A DNA stretch of 14,306 bases, from contig JBEONO010000040.1 in NCBI GenBank assembly GCA_040544425.1, positions 1-14,306 of the forward strand, written 5' to 3'. This document shows positions 1 to 7,842 of this stretch, in pieces. The position numbers were made by a program, and so were the translations under genes. The notes under the pieces are model-generated. The model was not told the DNA's origin, did not search any database, and worked only from the letters and a program-made list of their open reading frames with translations. The DNA comes from Solimicrobium sp040544425. Its GTDB lineage: Bacteria > Pseudomonadota > Gammaproteobacteria > Burkholderiales > Burkholderiaceae_D. Position 1 is the stretch's first letter. Every line of letters starts with the position of its first letter.

Positions 1-20
1 CGTTTTTTGCTTTCACTCAT
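1..20 (-). CDS. Start of a third operon gene, cut by the window edge
   Basis: Only the first codons are visible, reading M-S-E-S-K-K. Position 20 carries an ATG on the minus strand with a good ribosome binding site (AAAGGA, about nine bases upstream). It begins 33 bases after the methyltransferase stop codon in the same direction. An ATG at position 30 reaches a stop after five codons, so 20 is the better start. The spacing fits a continuing operon. By analogy with other methyltransferase-helicase loci the product could be a restriction-type ATPase or nuclease, but nothing in these six residues shows that. Confidence 0.35.
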
Positions 21-53
21 TTGCTGTCATCCTTTCGAAGACAACAGCTTAAA

Positions 54-3000
54 CTACCCGGTGGTTACTGTCTCAAATCGTGGATCCACTATAGTGATCC
101 CGCCTTCCGCATCTGTGCTGGTAAAGACCGCAGGAATATTATGGTCCCCGTTAACAAAGACCACATCGAATTCGCTGTCGGCTGGATTGATATTCAGTTG
201 ATTAATGCGACGATTTAATTCTTCATATCCTACTTTATCAACATCGCGCCAAATTATAAAAGCCCGTTCGCCGTCAGGAAGAGATCCTGTAACTGTAATG
301 AGTCCAGTGTCAATTTTGACGTCAATATGTTTAACTTTGAGTCCGATCAAGTAGTTAAAGGTTTCCACCAAATCTATTGTTCTTTCTTCAGAGGCGCCAG
401 CAGAATCTACCGCGACTTTTAACTTACTTTCGAAAGGCTTTCTAAATTGATCGACCGATAATAATGAACCTCGACTTTCTATGTCCAATAAGTAGCGTAA
501 TAAATAATCCTGTTTCGCAACATCCGGCATCGAGTCCAGCAAGCTTTGCTGCGAAGGTGAACGCTTAAGATTTAAATTATTCAGAGTATCTTCATAGCTC
601 TCGAGCTTGAGAACCTTAAACGCATGCGAAACTCCCGTATGTTGTGAAACTGCAGCCCCATCCTTCCAATCCAAAGAGTAAGCAGCCTTCTGAATTCGAG
701 GTTTTGTCACAGTGTCAAAATATTCTCCTTGCTCAACTAAAATATATTTCCGTTTTCCATTGTCCTCTCTATTGAGACTGATCACGGCATGGCCGGTTGT
801 TCCAGACCCGCCAAAATAATCAAGTACTATTGACTTCGGATTATCGGCGGTTGAAACATAGATACACCGTTTAACCAGGTTGATGGATTTCGGAAAATCA
901 AATCGTTTCTCACCGAACATATCAATCAAAAGTGTATTACCATAATTCCCTGCGTCAAATTCACCACCACTCCACACTGTTTTTGGTACTGTGAGTTCAT
1001 GAGTTAAAAATAAGTCCAATAGACCTTCAACTTCAAGAACCTTAATTCGATCCAAGTTGCGATTAATTGATTCCAATCCAAAATTCCAACGCCGTTCCAC
1101 ACCGTCCTGATCGATTGGCCAAATTTCAACTTCACCACTGTCTAACAAAACATTTTTTCCTGTTGGATGAAAATCATCATCAGGAACAATGCCAACTCGA
1201 ACAACCTTCCCTTCTTTCACATATATTGGGTAGAACGAAGGGCGTCGCAAAACTCGAAGTGAGTTTTCTCCCCATCTACGCATTTTTCGTGGCTTGTCGT
1301 TCTCTTCAAGAGTTCTTGCTATATACGTATTGCTATCGTTTTTTGTCAAAAACAAGGAGTATTCATGGACTCTATTAAAATCCTTTGTTATTGAACCCTT
1401 TGGATTGTGAACAACTGTTACTCGAGACAATTTGTAGGCTGGCGCTGCGTTTTCGAGAAGAATTGAAAGATTGACCATCTCTGAGTCGTCGATCGCCACA
1501 ACCTTAACACCATTATCGGAGAGAAGCTCCATCGACAAACTCAACCGATCTTGCATCAAACTTGCCCAAGAAGAATGCTTGTACTCATTCTTATAGATGA
1601 TTGGCGTGGAATTGGTGTTGTATGGTGGATCGATATAGACACATTGAACCTTCGCTCGATAGCGTTCGGAGATAAGATTCAATGCTTGAAAGTTATCGCT
1701 GTGTATTAAAACGCCATCTATTTCTTCGTCTATATCATCAATTCTTGAAAGAATACTGGCTTTCAGAGAACAATCAAAAAGCGATGTGTCCACCATTAAA
1801 TATGGATGCAATCTTAAGTACTCGACACTTCCTTTATTTGCCTGCATGAGAAGGTCGTCCTTACTTCCCTCTAACAACCCAAGATCGCCCCATCGATCCC
1901 ACTGTTTTAAATTGGCGGCGATTAATGGGTACAAGCTTGGATCAATGCGATCAAGGGTTATGCAGTAGTTTGTACTTACGACAAACTTCTTTTTAAGCCA
2001 TAATTTTTTCTGGAAATTTTCCAGTTGAGCCAGAAATATAATTAAATCTAGACCAATAATGCGCAGCGTCTGTATTAGGCGAAGAGATTTTTCAATATCA
2101 GAAAATTTTTCTGCGGATTGAATATCGTCAAGTTGCATCACTTCATTTTTGATATAAAAATCTAGTTCTAGCCGTAAAAAATTACCCAAATTTTTGTGGA
2201 TGAAGTAGTCAGAAAAATTCTTCGCAGTGTAACTGGTTAAACATTTCTCCAGCAAAGTTCGATGTGGATTTTTCTCAGTCGGAGCCCGTTTACTTAACTC
2301 GAGCCAGCGAGATTTCACTGTTTCGTCAGAGAGGATGGTTTCAACAGCCTCAGAAATCAGGGCGTCCTGCTTACTTCCTTTTGGCATTGGTTTGTAGTCA
2401 AATCGAACTACCAACTCATTTCCGATTTCCTCGACAGGAAGATATTCTTGTTGATATTCCTCGCCGAGTTCATCAACGAGGGAGCGGACATGCTTTTCGA
2501 TTAAAACAAACCTTCGCTCTTTGTCAGCTTCCTTGCGGTTATCCTTCGCTGTGTCCGCTGCTAGCAGTCTGAATTTAACCAAGCGACCATCGTCAAGTTT
2601 GAAATCGTAGTTTGAAAAATTTTCACCGCTCTTGGTGTAATACTGATCCTTATTTGCCCAATGCAGAACCACTTCTTCGCCAGCATAAGGGATAGCATAC
2701 GTATCACCTTTGTATCGCCGTTGGCTGATGAAATCGCCTTTGTCGTAATAGCGTGAAAAGAAAGTCAGCAAATGGGTAAATACAGCATTTTCATGTTCAG
2801 CACTACTAGATCCAGAATCTGTTAGCTTCTTACGAAGCTCCTTAATTTTTGGCACCGTATCTGGGTCAATGCCATCGGCTCGATATTGCGCTTCTTTTTC
2901 TGTAAGTTCCCTCTGCAAGCCCGCCAAATTGCTCGAGCCTGAAACGGAGAGACTTTCTGCCACTTTCGCCTTCAGTCCATTTTCAAGATAGTCATTGATC

Positions 3001-3107
3001 TCACCAACGCGAGCATTGAGAATTCGGTAAACCCCAAAGTCCAATTCTGGGCGGTCTATCTGAAAAATTTCCTTTAGCTTACGTACCAAATCATCATATT
3101 TGCTCAT
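54..3107 (-). CDS. Large beta-class (type III Mod-like) DNA methyltransferase
   Basis: Predicted S-adenosylmethionine-dependent DNA methyltransferase, probably N6-adenine. The catalytic motif IV, DPPY, is at residues 493-496 in the context YIDPPYNTNS, followed by a KHSSW segment typical of type III Mod proteins. The cofactor motif I, LDYFGGSGTT, comes later at 762-771. Motif IV before motif I defines the permuted beta class. The roughly 265 residues between them probably contain the target recognition region. At 1017 residues it is far longer than ordinary Mod subunits (about 600-650). The extra length is mainly an N-terminal part of about 480 residues that opens with a KLKEIFQIDRPELDFGVYRI segment and has no motif I can name. 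ATG at 3107 is preferred to the adjacent TTG at 3110; GAGA upstream is a modest ribosome binding site. It follows the helicase gene by 21 bases, so the two are probably co-transcribed. Local DNA is AT-rich compared with the core genes, which fits horizontal acquisition. Sequence specificity cannot be read from the sequence. Confidence 0.9.
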   Translation of the reverse strand: MSKYDDLVRKLKEIFQIDRPELDFGVYRILNARVGEINDYLENGLKAKVAESLSVSGSSNLAGLQRELTEKEAQYRADGIDPDTVPKIKELRKKLTDSGSSSAEHENAVFTHLLTFFSRYYDKGDFISQRRYKGDTYAIPYAGEEVVLHWANKDQYYTKSGENFSNYDFKLDDGRLVKFRLLAADTAKDNRKEADKERRFVLIEKHVRSLVDELGEEYQQEYLPVEEIGNELVVRFDYKPMPKGSKQDALISEAVETILSDETVKSRWLELSKRAPTEKNPHRTLLEKCLTSYTAKNFSDYFIHKNLGNFLRLELDFYIKNEVMQLDDIQSAEKFSDIEKSLRLIQTLRIIGLDLIIFLAQLENFQKKLWLKKKFVVSTNYCITLDRIDPSLYPLIAANLKQWDRWGDLGLLEGSKDDLLMQANKGSVEYLRLHPYLMVDTSLFDCSLKASILSRIDDIDEEIDGVLIHSDNFQALNLISERYRAKVQCVYIDPPYNTNSTPIIYKNEYKHSSWASLMQDRLSLSMELLSDNGVKVVAIDDSEMVNLSILLENAAPAYKLSRVTVVHNPKGSITKDFNRVHEYSLFLTKNDSNTYIARTLEENDKPRKMRRWGENSLRVLRRPSFYPIYVKEGKVVRVGIVPDDDFHPTGKNVLLDSGEVEIWPIDQDGVERRWNFGLESINRNLDRIKVLEVEGLLDLFLTHELTVPKTVWSGGEFDAGNYGNTLLIDMFGEKRFDFPKSINLVKRCIYVSTADNPKSIVLDYFGGSGTTGHAVISLNREDNGKRKYILVEQGEYFDTVTKPRIQKAAYSLDWKDGAAVSQHTGVSHAFKVLKLESYEDTLNNLNLKRSPSQQSLLDSMPDVAKQDYLLRYLLDIESRGSLLSVDQFRKPFESKLKVAVDSAGASEERTIDLVETFNYLIGLKVKHIDVKIDTGLITVTGSLPDGERAFIIWRDVDKVGYEELNRRINQLNINPADSEFDVVFVNGDHNIPAVFTSTDAEGGITIVDPRFETVTTG

Positions 3108-3128
3108 CAATTATCTCATTTAAATTTA

Positions 3129-6017
3129 TTAAACGACTGCCCATTCAATAGTGAACAGTGTTTTAGTTTCGGTTTTTTGGGTTAATCTTTTTTCCAAGGC
3201 ATCAATCAGCGCGTCTCGCTTTTCAATGATATTGTCCTCAACTTGAAAAATTTCCTGCCTTTGTCGGCGTTGTTGTCTCTCAAGTTTTTGTATTCTTTGT
3301 TGAATTTCATGTTGCTCATCTAAATTCTTTGCTACCCTCGCTTGGCGCTGCGCTATTTTTATTTGTTCCTTTGTATCTTTTAAAGCCTTTTCAGCCACAA
3401 GTACTAGGTCATCAGCCCATTTTTCTAACTTCTCTCTGGCTTCATTAAAATACACACTGTTAGACTCAAGGGATTGACTAACGGTGGCCTGTGCGTGCCG
3501 ATGCGACTCAGCATTCAATCGTTGAAGAATTTTCTCGGTGATATTCGTTGGCTCTGCGCTATCAGCCATGCAATTGAATAACTTTTCGCAAGTTTCTTGT
3601 TCGAGCGGTGTACCATCTTGATCAATGGCGGAAAAGAGTAAGTATTCTTCACGTTCGTAGCTATCAACACCCAGCGCAGTCAAAGTGAGATATCCAGATT
3701 TTCCACGTAGGACTTCAACCAAATGTAACCGATTTGGATGCTGTGTAACATTGAAAACCACCTTAGCTGAAGGCGTGTCCAATGACATTGCTTTTTCTGT
3801 CACATACTCACCCAAAGGATGTGACAGTCGGTACAAAAAGGTGCCGTATTCTGAATCATCTTGTTCTGCATTCTTAGGGCCAGACTTTGAAATAAGATGA
3901 TAGCGACCAGCAGGAATATCTTCAGTAATCGGTTTGCCTATATCAAAAGCCAGCGCGTCATTATCAAACTTGGCCTGATCGTTAAGCATGAATTGGGTAA
4001 CTGTCCAGAAACGCTTACTGAATCGATCTAGCTGCGCTTTGGTGTCAGATAATTGCACTCGCAGCCGATCATGAACGTCCTCATCAAAGTTCTCAAGTAG
4101 CATTTTTCGGGTGTCGCTCATCCTGGCTTGAATACGCTCGTCCATCTCTGCTTGAAGCGCCTTGAAGGCTGTTTCTATCTCTTCTGGCGTCCGACATTTT
4201 TGATAGATAGTCAGAATCCGTTTTTCAAAATCGACGCCTGATTCAATGCTACCAAGCACTTCATCAGAAGCTCCAAATACTCCATTAAACAGATTGAATT
4301 TTTCCGTTAGCAATTCTAAAACACGTCGGTCAGCTTGATTACGTTCATTTAAGAAGTTGATCACAACCACATCGTGCTTTTGTCCATACCGATGACATCG
4401 GCCAATTCGCTGCTCTACCCTTTGCGGGTTCCAAGGTAAATCATAGTTAATCACTAGGGAACAAAACTGGATATTCACTCCTTCGGAAGCCGCTTCAGTG
4501 GCGATTAGAATCGCAGCGTTATCTCTAAAGTGTTCAATTAGTGCAGTCCGAATGTCAATGTCTCTAGAACCGGCGATGCGACCGGTATTTTTGTTTACTG
4601 CAAGCCAATTTTCATAGATTGCTGTCGCCTCGGGGCTGTTGTTAGTACCACTAAACAGAACGACCTGGCCTTCATAACCGTGGCTTTCTAGGTAATCCTT
4701 TAGGTAAATCTGGGTTCGGCGGGACTCAGTAAAAATTAGACCTTTTCTCTGAGCGCCTGTTATCGCCATCTGCTCAAAACCGACATCTAATGCGGTAAGC
4801 AAACTTCGTGTTTTTGTGTCGGTTCCTATTCCACGCGCCATTTCAGAGAGTTCAGTGAGTACCTGAATTTCTTCATTTAATAACTTGCGATCTATTTCTT
4901 GCGGAAGAATGTCGTCGCTTTCATCAGCATCCTCAAGTGCCAATATTTCATCCAATAAATCTGCTTCAATGTCTTCATCCGCGATAAGTGACTCTGCAAA
5001 ATCAGGATCATCCTGTACCTTTTCGTTCTGCAGTGTCTCTAGCCTCGCTTTCATAGTTTCCAATGTTCCGGCGACAGCTAAAGATGACGATGCCAAAAGC
5101 TTCCTTAGAATTAATTCTGTAAGATGACGTTGCCTGTGCGGGATCGCGTAGCTATTTGATCGAAGCAAGAAATCACTCACTGCCTCATAAAGCTTATGTT
5201 CGTCGTCAGTAGGGCTGAATGGGCGAGTAATAGCTTGGCGTTCGGTATAACGAATATATTCGGTAACCTGATTGCGGAGGGTTCGACGGCAGAATCCAGA
5301 TAATCGTTGTCGCAGGCCATCCAAGTCCCCGCCAGAAGATACATACTGACTGCGAAATGCATTCACATCCCCGAAAATATGATCATCGATAAGGGTCGAT
5401 AGCCCATATAACTCCATCAGGGAGTTTTGTAGAGGTGTTGCGGTCAACAATAGCTTGCGACAATCTTCCATTGCCCAGCGCAAGCCTTGACCAATCTTAT
5501 TACTTTCTCGGTACGCATTGCGCAGCTTATGCGCTTCGTCAATGACAACGATATCCCATTGGATCGCCTTTAACTCTTCGCGAATTTTGTTTGCGTAGTT
5601 ATAGGACAGGACGACAATAGCTTTCTGATTTAAAGGTGACAATCTCTTTTTCAGAAAATTTCGTGAAGTTTTTGCGTCGAGAACGACTGATGGAAGATTG
5701 AATTTTTCTTCGAGTTCCAGAGCCCATTGTTTTCGAAGCGACGCTGGACAAATCACTAATAGTCGACGGCGGCGTTCGGACCAATATTGGCAAAGTACGA
5801 TTCCGGCTTCGATGGTTTTGCCCAACCCCACTTCATCTGCCAACAGCACTCCTTTAGACAAAGGGGACTTTAAGGCAAATAGGGCAGCCTCAATCTGATG
5901 TGGGTTCAGATCAACACTAGCGTCAAAAAGGGACTGAGAAAGTCGGCCGGCATCATTTGGCCCATGCCGTCGAGTTAATTCATGAGCAAAGTATTTCGCG
6001 TGGAAGGATGTAATCAT
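3129..6017 (-). CDS. SNF2/RapA-type helicase-translocase of a defence-like operon
   Basis: Predicted superfamily 2 DNA translocase of the SNF2 type. Motif I is DEVGLGKT (61-68), motif II is DEAH (160-163), motif III is LTATP (191-195), motif V is in IATEAASEGVNIQ (505-517), and motif VI is QRIGRCHRYGQ (536-546). All ATPase motifs look intact. An acidic stretch (about 334-372, rich in D and E) lies between the two RecA-like lobes. Residues about 860-948 are a highly charged coiled coil. The full length is 962 residues. It is the first gene of the operon, 218 bases from the integrase gene and immediately upstream of the methyltransferase. The start at 6017 has only a weak ribosome binding site (CAGGG close to the ATG) and no convincing promoter. 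The pairing suggests a restriction or defence role, but a general RapA-like remodelling role cannot be excluded from the sequence. The DISARM helicase DrmD is also SNF2-like, but the other DISARM genes are not visible. Confidence 0.9.
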   Translation of the reverse strand: MITSFHAKYFAHELTRRHGPNDAGRLSQSLFDASVDLNPHQIEAALFALKSPLSKGVLLADEVGLGKTIEAGIVLCQYWSERRRRLLVICPASLRKQWALELEEKFNLPSVVLDAKTSRNFLKKRLSPLNQKAIVVLSYNYANKIREELKAIQWDIVVIDEAHKLRNAYRESNKIGQGLRWAMEDCRKLLLTATPLQNSLMELYGLSTLIDDHIFGDVNAFRSQYVSSGGDLDGLRQRLSGFCRRTLRNQVTEYIRYTERQAITRPFSPTDDEHKLYEAVSDFLLRSNSYAIPHRQRHLTELILRKLLASSSLAVAGTLETMKARLETLQNEKVQDDPDFAESLIADEDIEADLLDEILALEDADESDDILPQEIDRKLLNEEIQVLTELSEMARGIGTDTKTRSLLTALDVGFEQMAITGAQRKGLIFTESRRTQIYLKDYLESHGYEGQVVLFSGTNNSPEATAIYENWLAVNKNTGRIAGSRDIDIRTALIEHFRDNAAILIATEAASEGVNIQFCSLVINYDLPWNPQRVEQRIGRCHRYGQKHDVVVINFLNERNQADRRVLELLTEKFNLFNGVFGASDEVLGSIESGVDFEKRILTIYQKCRTPEEIETAFKALQAEMDERIQARMSDTRKMLLENFDEDVHDRLRVQLSDTKAQLDRFSKRFWTVTQFMLNDQAKFDNDALAFDIGKPITEDIPAGRYHLISKSGPKNAEQDDSEYGTFLYRLSHPLGEYVTEKAMSLDTPSAKVVFNVTQHPNRLHLVEVLRGKSGYLTLTALGVDSYEREEYLLFSAIDQDGTPLEQETCEKLFNCMADSAEPTNITEKILQRLNAESHRHAQATVSQSLESNSVYFNEAREKLEKWADDLVLVAEKALKDTKEQIKIAQRQARVAKNLDEQHEIQQRIQKLERQQRRQRQEIFQVEDNIIEKRDALIDALEKRLTQKTETKTLFTIEWAVV

Positions 6018-6235
6018 ATGCCCTGACGTGTATTGTTATATATTTACGCAGATGGTTACCGCTTCCAGGAAAGCTAACTCGCCCCCAACCTTCGATATTG
6101 CGGTATTGCATTATTTTAAGCGAATACCTAGAGCCTTGTGTCATTTAGTTATAAATTTATCCATGAGGCAATATCGACAATATTGGAAATTATTAATATT
6201 ACCTATATGGCAACAAAGATCATTAAAAATCTGAA
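6018..6235. other. AT-rich intergenic region between integrase and helicase genes
   Basis: No convincing gene lies here. It must hold the helicase promoter unless transcription comes from the integrase gene. A TATAAC at 6035-6040 (minus strand) is a possible -10 close to the start codon, but it has no matching -35. The region carries a set of related short repeats that are listed separately. Confidence 0.5.
6093..6185. repeat. Cluster of ATATTGC-type inverted and direct repeats
   Basis: CGATATTGC at 6093-6101 has an exact inverted copy, GCAATATCG, at 6168-6176. A near-copy, GGTATTGC, follows directly at 6102-6109. The palindrome CAATATTG is at 6178-6185. GGTATT (6102-6107) and AATACC (6123-6128) also form an inverted pair. 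The cluster lies 76-168 bases upstream of the helicase start, so it may be an operator array for the defence operon. No regulator gene is visible in the window. Confidence 0.4.
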
Positions 6236-7501
6236 TTACTTAGTGGCTGACTTTCTGACCTTGAGAGCAACCACATTTCCCCGCGCAGTCGTATATAGAT
6301 AATCCGCATATTCTTGCATCATTTTTTTGCGATCACTCAAAAATTCGGCACGGTCATAGGCCTCACCATAAGTATCGCCTGAGGCATGTGACAACTGGCG
6401 ATCTACAGCTTCGTGTCGATACCCCAGCCGCTCTTTGATTACCCCCATTGCTAGTGACCTAAATCCGTGGCCAGTCATCTTTCCGCTATAGCCCATCCGT
6501 TTGACGGCGGCCAATATCCCGTGGTTTGTAACCGGCTGCTCATGATCTCGAATATGCGGAAACAGGTATTTATTTCCACCTGTATGTTCGCGTAATTCCC
6601 GTAACAGGTCCCAACCTTGCTTCGGCAAAAAAACTTGGTGATCTACTTTGCGCGGGTTTAATTTCTTTTTCCCCATTTTCATTCTTTGCCAAGGGATAAC
6701 CCAAACTTCTTTTTCAAAATTTATTTCCGACCATTCCGTCGTAGTGAGCTCGCTGGTGCGCACGAACGTCAACATCATTAGTCTAAACATAATCCTGGTT
6801 GCTGGGTACATGCGACCTTCAATCTTTTCAAACGCACGAATGAAATCAGGAAGTTCGTCGGGAGTAATCGCTGCATGATGCCCTTTAGAAATGGACTTAA
6901 GCGCCCCTCGCAAATTTGGCATCGGGTTATTTTCAGCCTTACCCGTTGCAATCGCATATCTAAAAATTGAGCCACAATCTTGACCTAACCGACTCGCCAT
7001 ATTAACGGAGCCACGGTTTTCAATTCTTCGCAACATATCCAACATGACTGGCGCTTTAATTTCGGCAATTGGGTACATGCCGATAACTGGAAATACATCC
7101 TTTTCCAGACGGTACAATCTATTCGCAGCTGTTTTTTCTAGCCAAGAACCGTCCTTGTTCTTATGCCACTCACGCGCGACAATCTCAAATGTATTCGAGG
7201 ATTCAATAACGGACTTTGTCTTTCCACTTCTTTTAGCTTGAGATGGGTCTATGCCATTTCTAATTAATTCTCTAGCTGCAGTTCGCTGTTCTCGTGCATT
7301 TGCCAACGTTATTTCGGGGTATCTTCCAAAGGCCAATGTATTTCGGCGATCATATAATCGATAGTCCATTCGCCAGTATCTCGCTCCATCTGTGTTCACC
7401 AGCAAATAAAGACCAAGGCCATCGGCCAAGCGGTAAGGCTTCGGTTGAGCCTTGGCGTTTTTTACTTTGATATCAGATAAGGGGGTGGCTAGTTTCGGCA
7501 T
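6236..7501 (-). CDS. P4-type tyrosine recombinase (island integrase)
   Basis: Site-specific recombinase that integrates and excises the island. The N-terminal arm-DNA-binding domain (DUF4102 type, about residues 1-90) has the characteristic LADGLGLYLLV and WRMDYRL segments. A SAM-like core-binding domain follows (about 105-190), then the catalytic domain. Likely catalytic residues are R248 (in FVRTSEL), K275 (RMK), H345 and R348 (HGFR), H372 (LSHAS) and the nucleophile Y382 (AYDRAEF). The full length is 421 residues, normal for the family, with no break. The start has a clear ribosome binding site (AGGAG, eight bases upstream). The gene lies next to the 3' end of a tRNA gene, the common target of this family, and is transcribed away from it. 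Int autoregulation is plausible because repeats overlap the upstream region. Confidence 0.95.
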   Translation of the reverse strand: MPKLATPLSDIKVKNAKAQPKPYRLADGLGLYLLVNTDGARYWRMDYRLYDRRNTLAFGRYPEITLANAREQRTAARELIRNGIDPSQAKRSGKTKSVIESSNTFEIVAREWHKNKDGSWLEKTAANRLYRLEKDVFPVIGMYPIAEIKAPVMLDMLRRIENRGSVNMASRLGQDCGSIFRYAIATGKAENNPMPNLRGALKSISKGHHAAITPDELPDFIRAFEKIEGRMYPATRIMFRLMMLTFVRTSELTTTEWSEINFEKEVWVIPWQRMKMGKKKLNPRKVDHQVFLPKQGWDLLRELREHTGGNKYLFPHIRDHEQPVTNHGILAAVKRMGYSGKMTGHGFRSLAMGVIKERLGYRHEAVDRQLSHASGDTYGEAYDRAEFLSDRKKMMQEYADYLYTTARGNVVALKVRKSATK

Positions 7502-7565
7502 TCTCTATTCTCCTGATTCATTGGTAACCAAGGCATTCTCTAGGAGATTTTGACTGCATTCTCTA
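7498..7565. repeat. Three direct copies of GCATTCTCTA
   Basis: The 10-mer GCATTCTCTA occurs at 7498-7507, 7533-7542 and 7556-7565. The last two extend to GCATTCTCTAGG plus a similar GATTT tail. The first copy overlaps the integrase start codon. On the coding strand each reads TAGAGAATGC. Short direct repeats between an integrase gene and its attachment site are the usual form of arm-type binding sites, so this is the preferred reading. Duplication of the translation start region is an alternative. Confidence 0.7.
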
Positions 7566-7579
7566 GGGGATTTGGGATG

Positions 7580-7636
7580 TTTTGACAGTATCTAGCTTTA
7601 GCATAACAGAAAACACTGACAAAAATACTGACAAAA
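7580..7636. repeat. ACTG(A/T)CAAAA repeats upstream of the integrase
   Basis: ACTGACAAAA occurs twice in tandem at 7615-7624 and 7627-7636 (12-base period). A one-mismatch inverted copy is at 7580-7589. They flank and approach the likely integrase promoter. They are a second candidate set of sites for integrase or an excision factor, distinct from the GCATTCTCTA set. Confidence 0.55.
7600..7608 (-). promoter_or_regulatory. Possible extended -10 promoter of the integrase gene
   Basis: The minus strand reads TGTTATGCT, an extended -10 element (TG-n-TATGCT), about 100 bases upstream of the integrase start. There is no good -35, and the position where one would be is occupied by the ACTGACAAAA repeats. 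Proposed from motif and position only. Confidence 0.3.
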
Positions 7637-7675
7637 GAATTGGGTGCAAGAGATCAAACTTTGGCATACTGGCGT

Positions 7676-7712
7676 AAAAAAACCCCTAAGCCGTTGATTT
7701 CTTAGGGGTTTT
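7676..7712 (-). terminator. Intrinsic terminator downstream of the tRNA
   Basis: CCCCTAAG (7683-7690) and CTTAGGGG (7701-7708) form a perfect stem with a 10-base loop, extended by A-T pairs on both sides. On the minus strand the hairpin is followed by seven T residues, so it ends transcription coming from the tRNA and insulates the integrase gene. A second small hairpin, CCAAAC/GTTTGG (7716-7736), lies between it and the tRNA. Confidence 0.85.
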
Positions 7713-7744
7713 CCACCAAACCTGGTTAAAGTTTGGCAATGTTT

Positions 7745-7772
7745 TGGTGGTGATAGGTGGACTTGAACCACC
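7745..7772. other. Probable attachment site at the tRNA 3' end
   Basis: P4-family integrases usually recombine within the 3' part of a tRNA gene and restore it. The T arm and acceptor end here face the integrase, so the crossover is expected in this stretch. No second copy of this sequence is seen elsewhere in the window, so the other end of the island should lie beyond position 1. Exact limits are not visible. Confidence 0.35.
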
Positions 7773-7821
7773 GACCCCAGCATTATGAGTGCTGTGCTCT
7801 AACCAACTGAGCTATATCACC
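7745..7821 (-). tRNA. tRNA-Met (CAT), elongator type
   Basis: The 77-base gene folds into a perfect cloverleaf: acceptor stem GGTGATA/TATCACC, D stem GCTC/GAGC, anticodon stem CAGCA/TGCTG with loop CTCATAA, T stem GGTGG/CCACC with loop TTCAAGT, discriminator A and an encoded CCA. The anticodon CAT is at 7785-7787. The paired first base pair (G-C) rules out an initiator. The D arm and anticodon arm resemble E. coli elongator tRNA-Met. A lysidine-modified tRNA-Ile with the same anticodon cannot be fully excluded by eye. It is the likely integration target of the neighbouring integrase. Confidence 0.95.
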
Positions 7822-7842
7822 AAGTTCAATGCGAAGCGCTAG

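Noticed and set aside
1..6017. DISARM or BREX system
   Set aside because: No DrmA, DrmB, PglZ or BrxC is visible, and the methyltransferase has the permuted beta-class motif order rather than the gamma order expected of DrmMI. Genes outside the window could still change this.
6028..6234. A 68-residue plus-strand open frame between integrase and helicase genes
   Set aside because: It begins with GTG, has no ribosome binding site and resembles no family; the repeats explain the region better.
7598..7783. A 61-residue minus-strand open frame across the tRNA
   Set aside because: It starts inside the tRNA gene and runs through its terminator; it is a by-product of RNA gene sequence.
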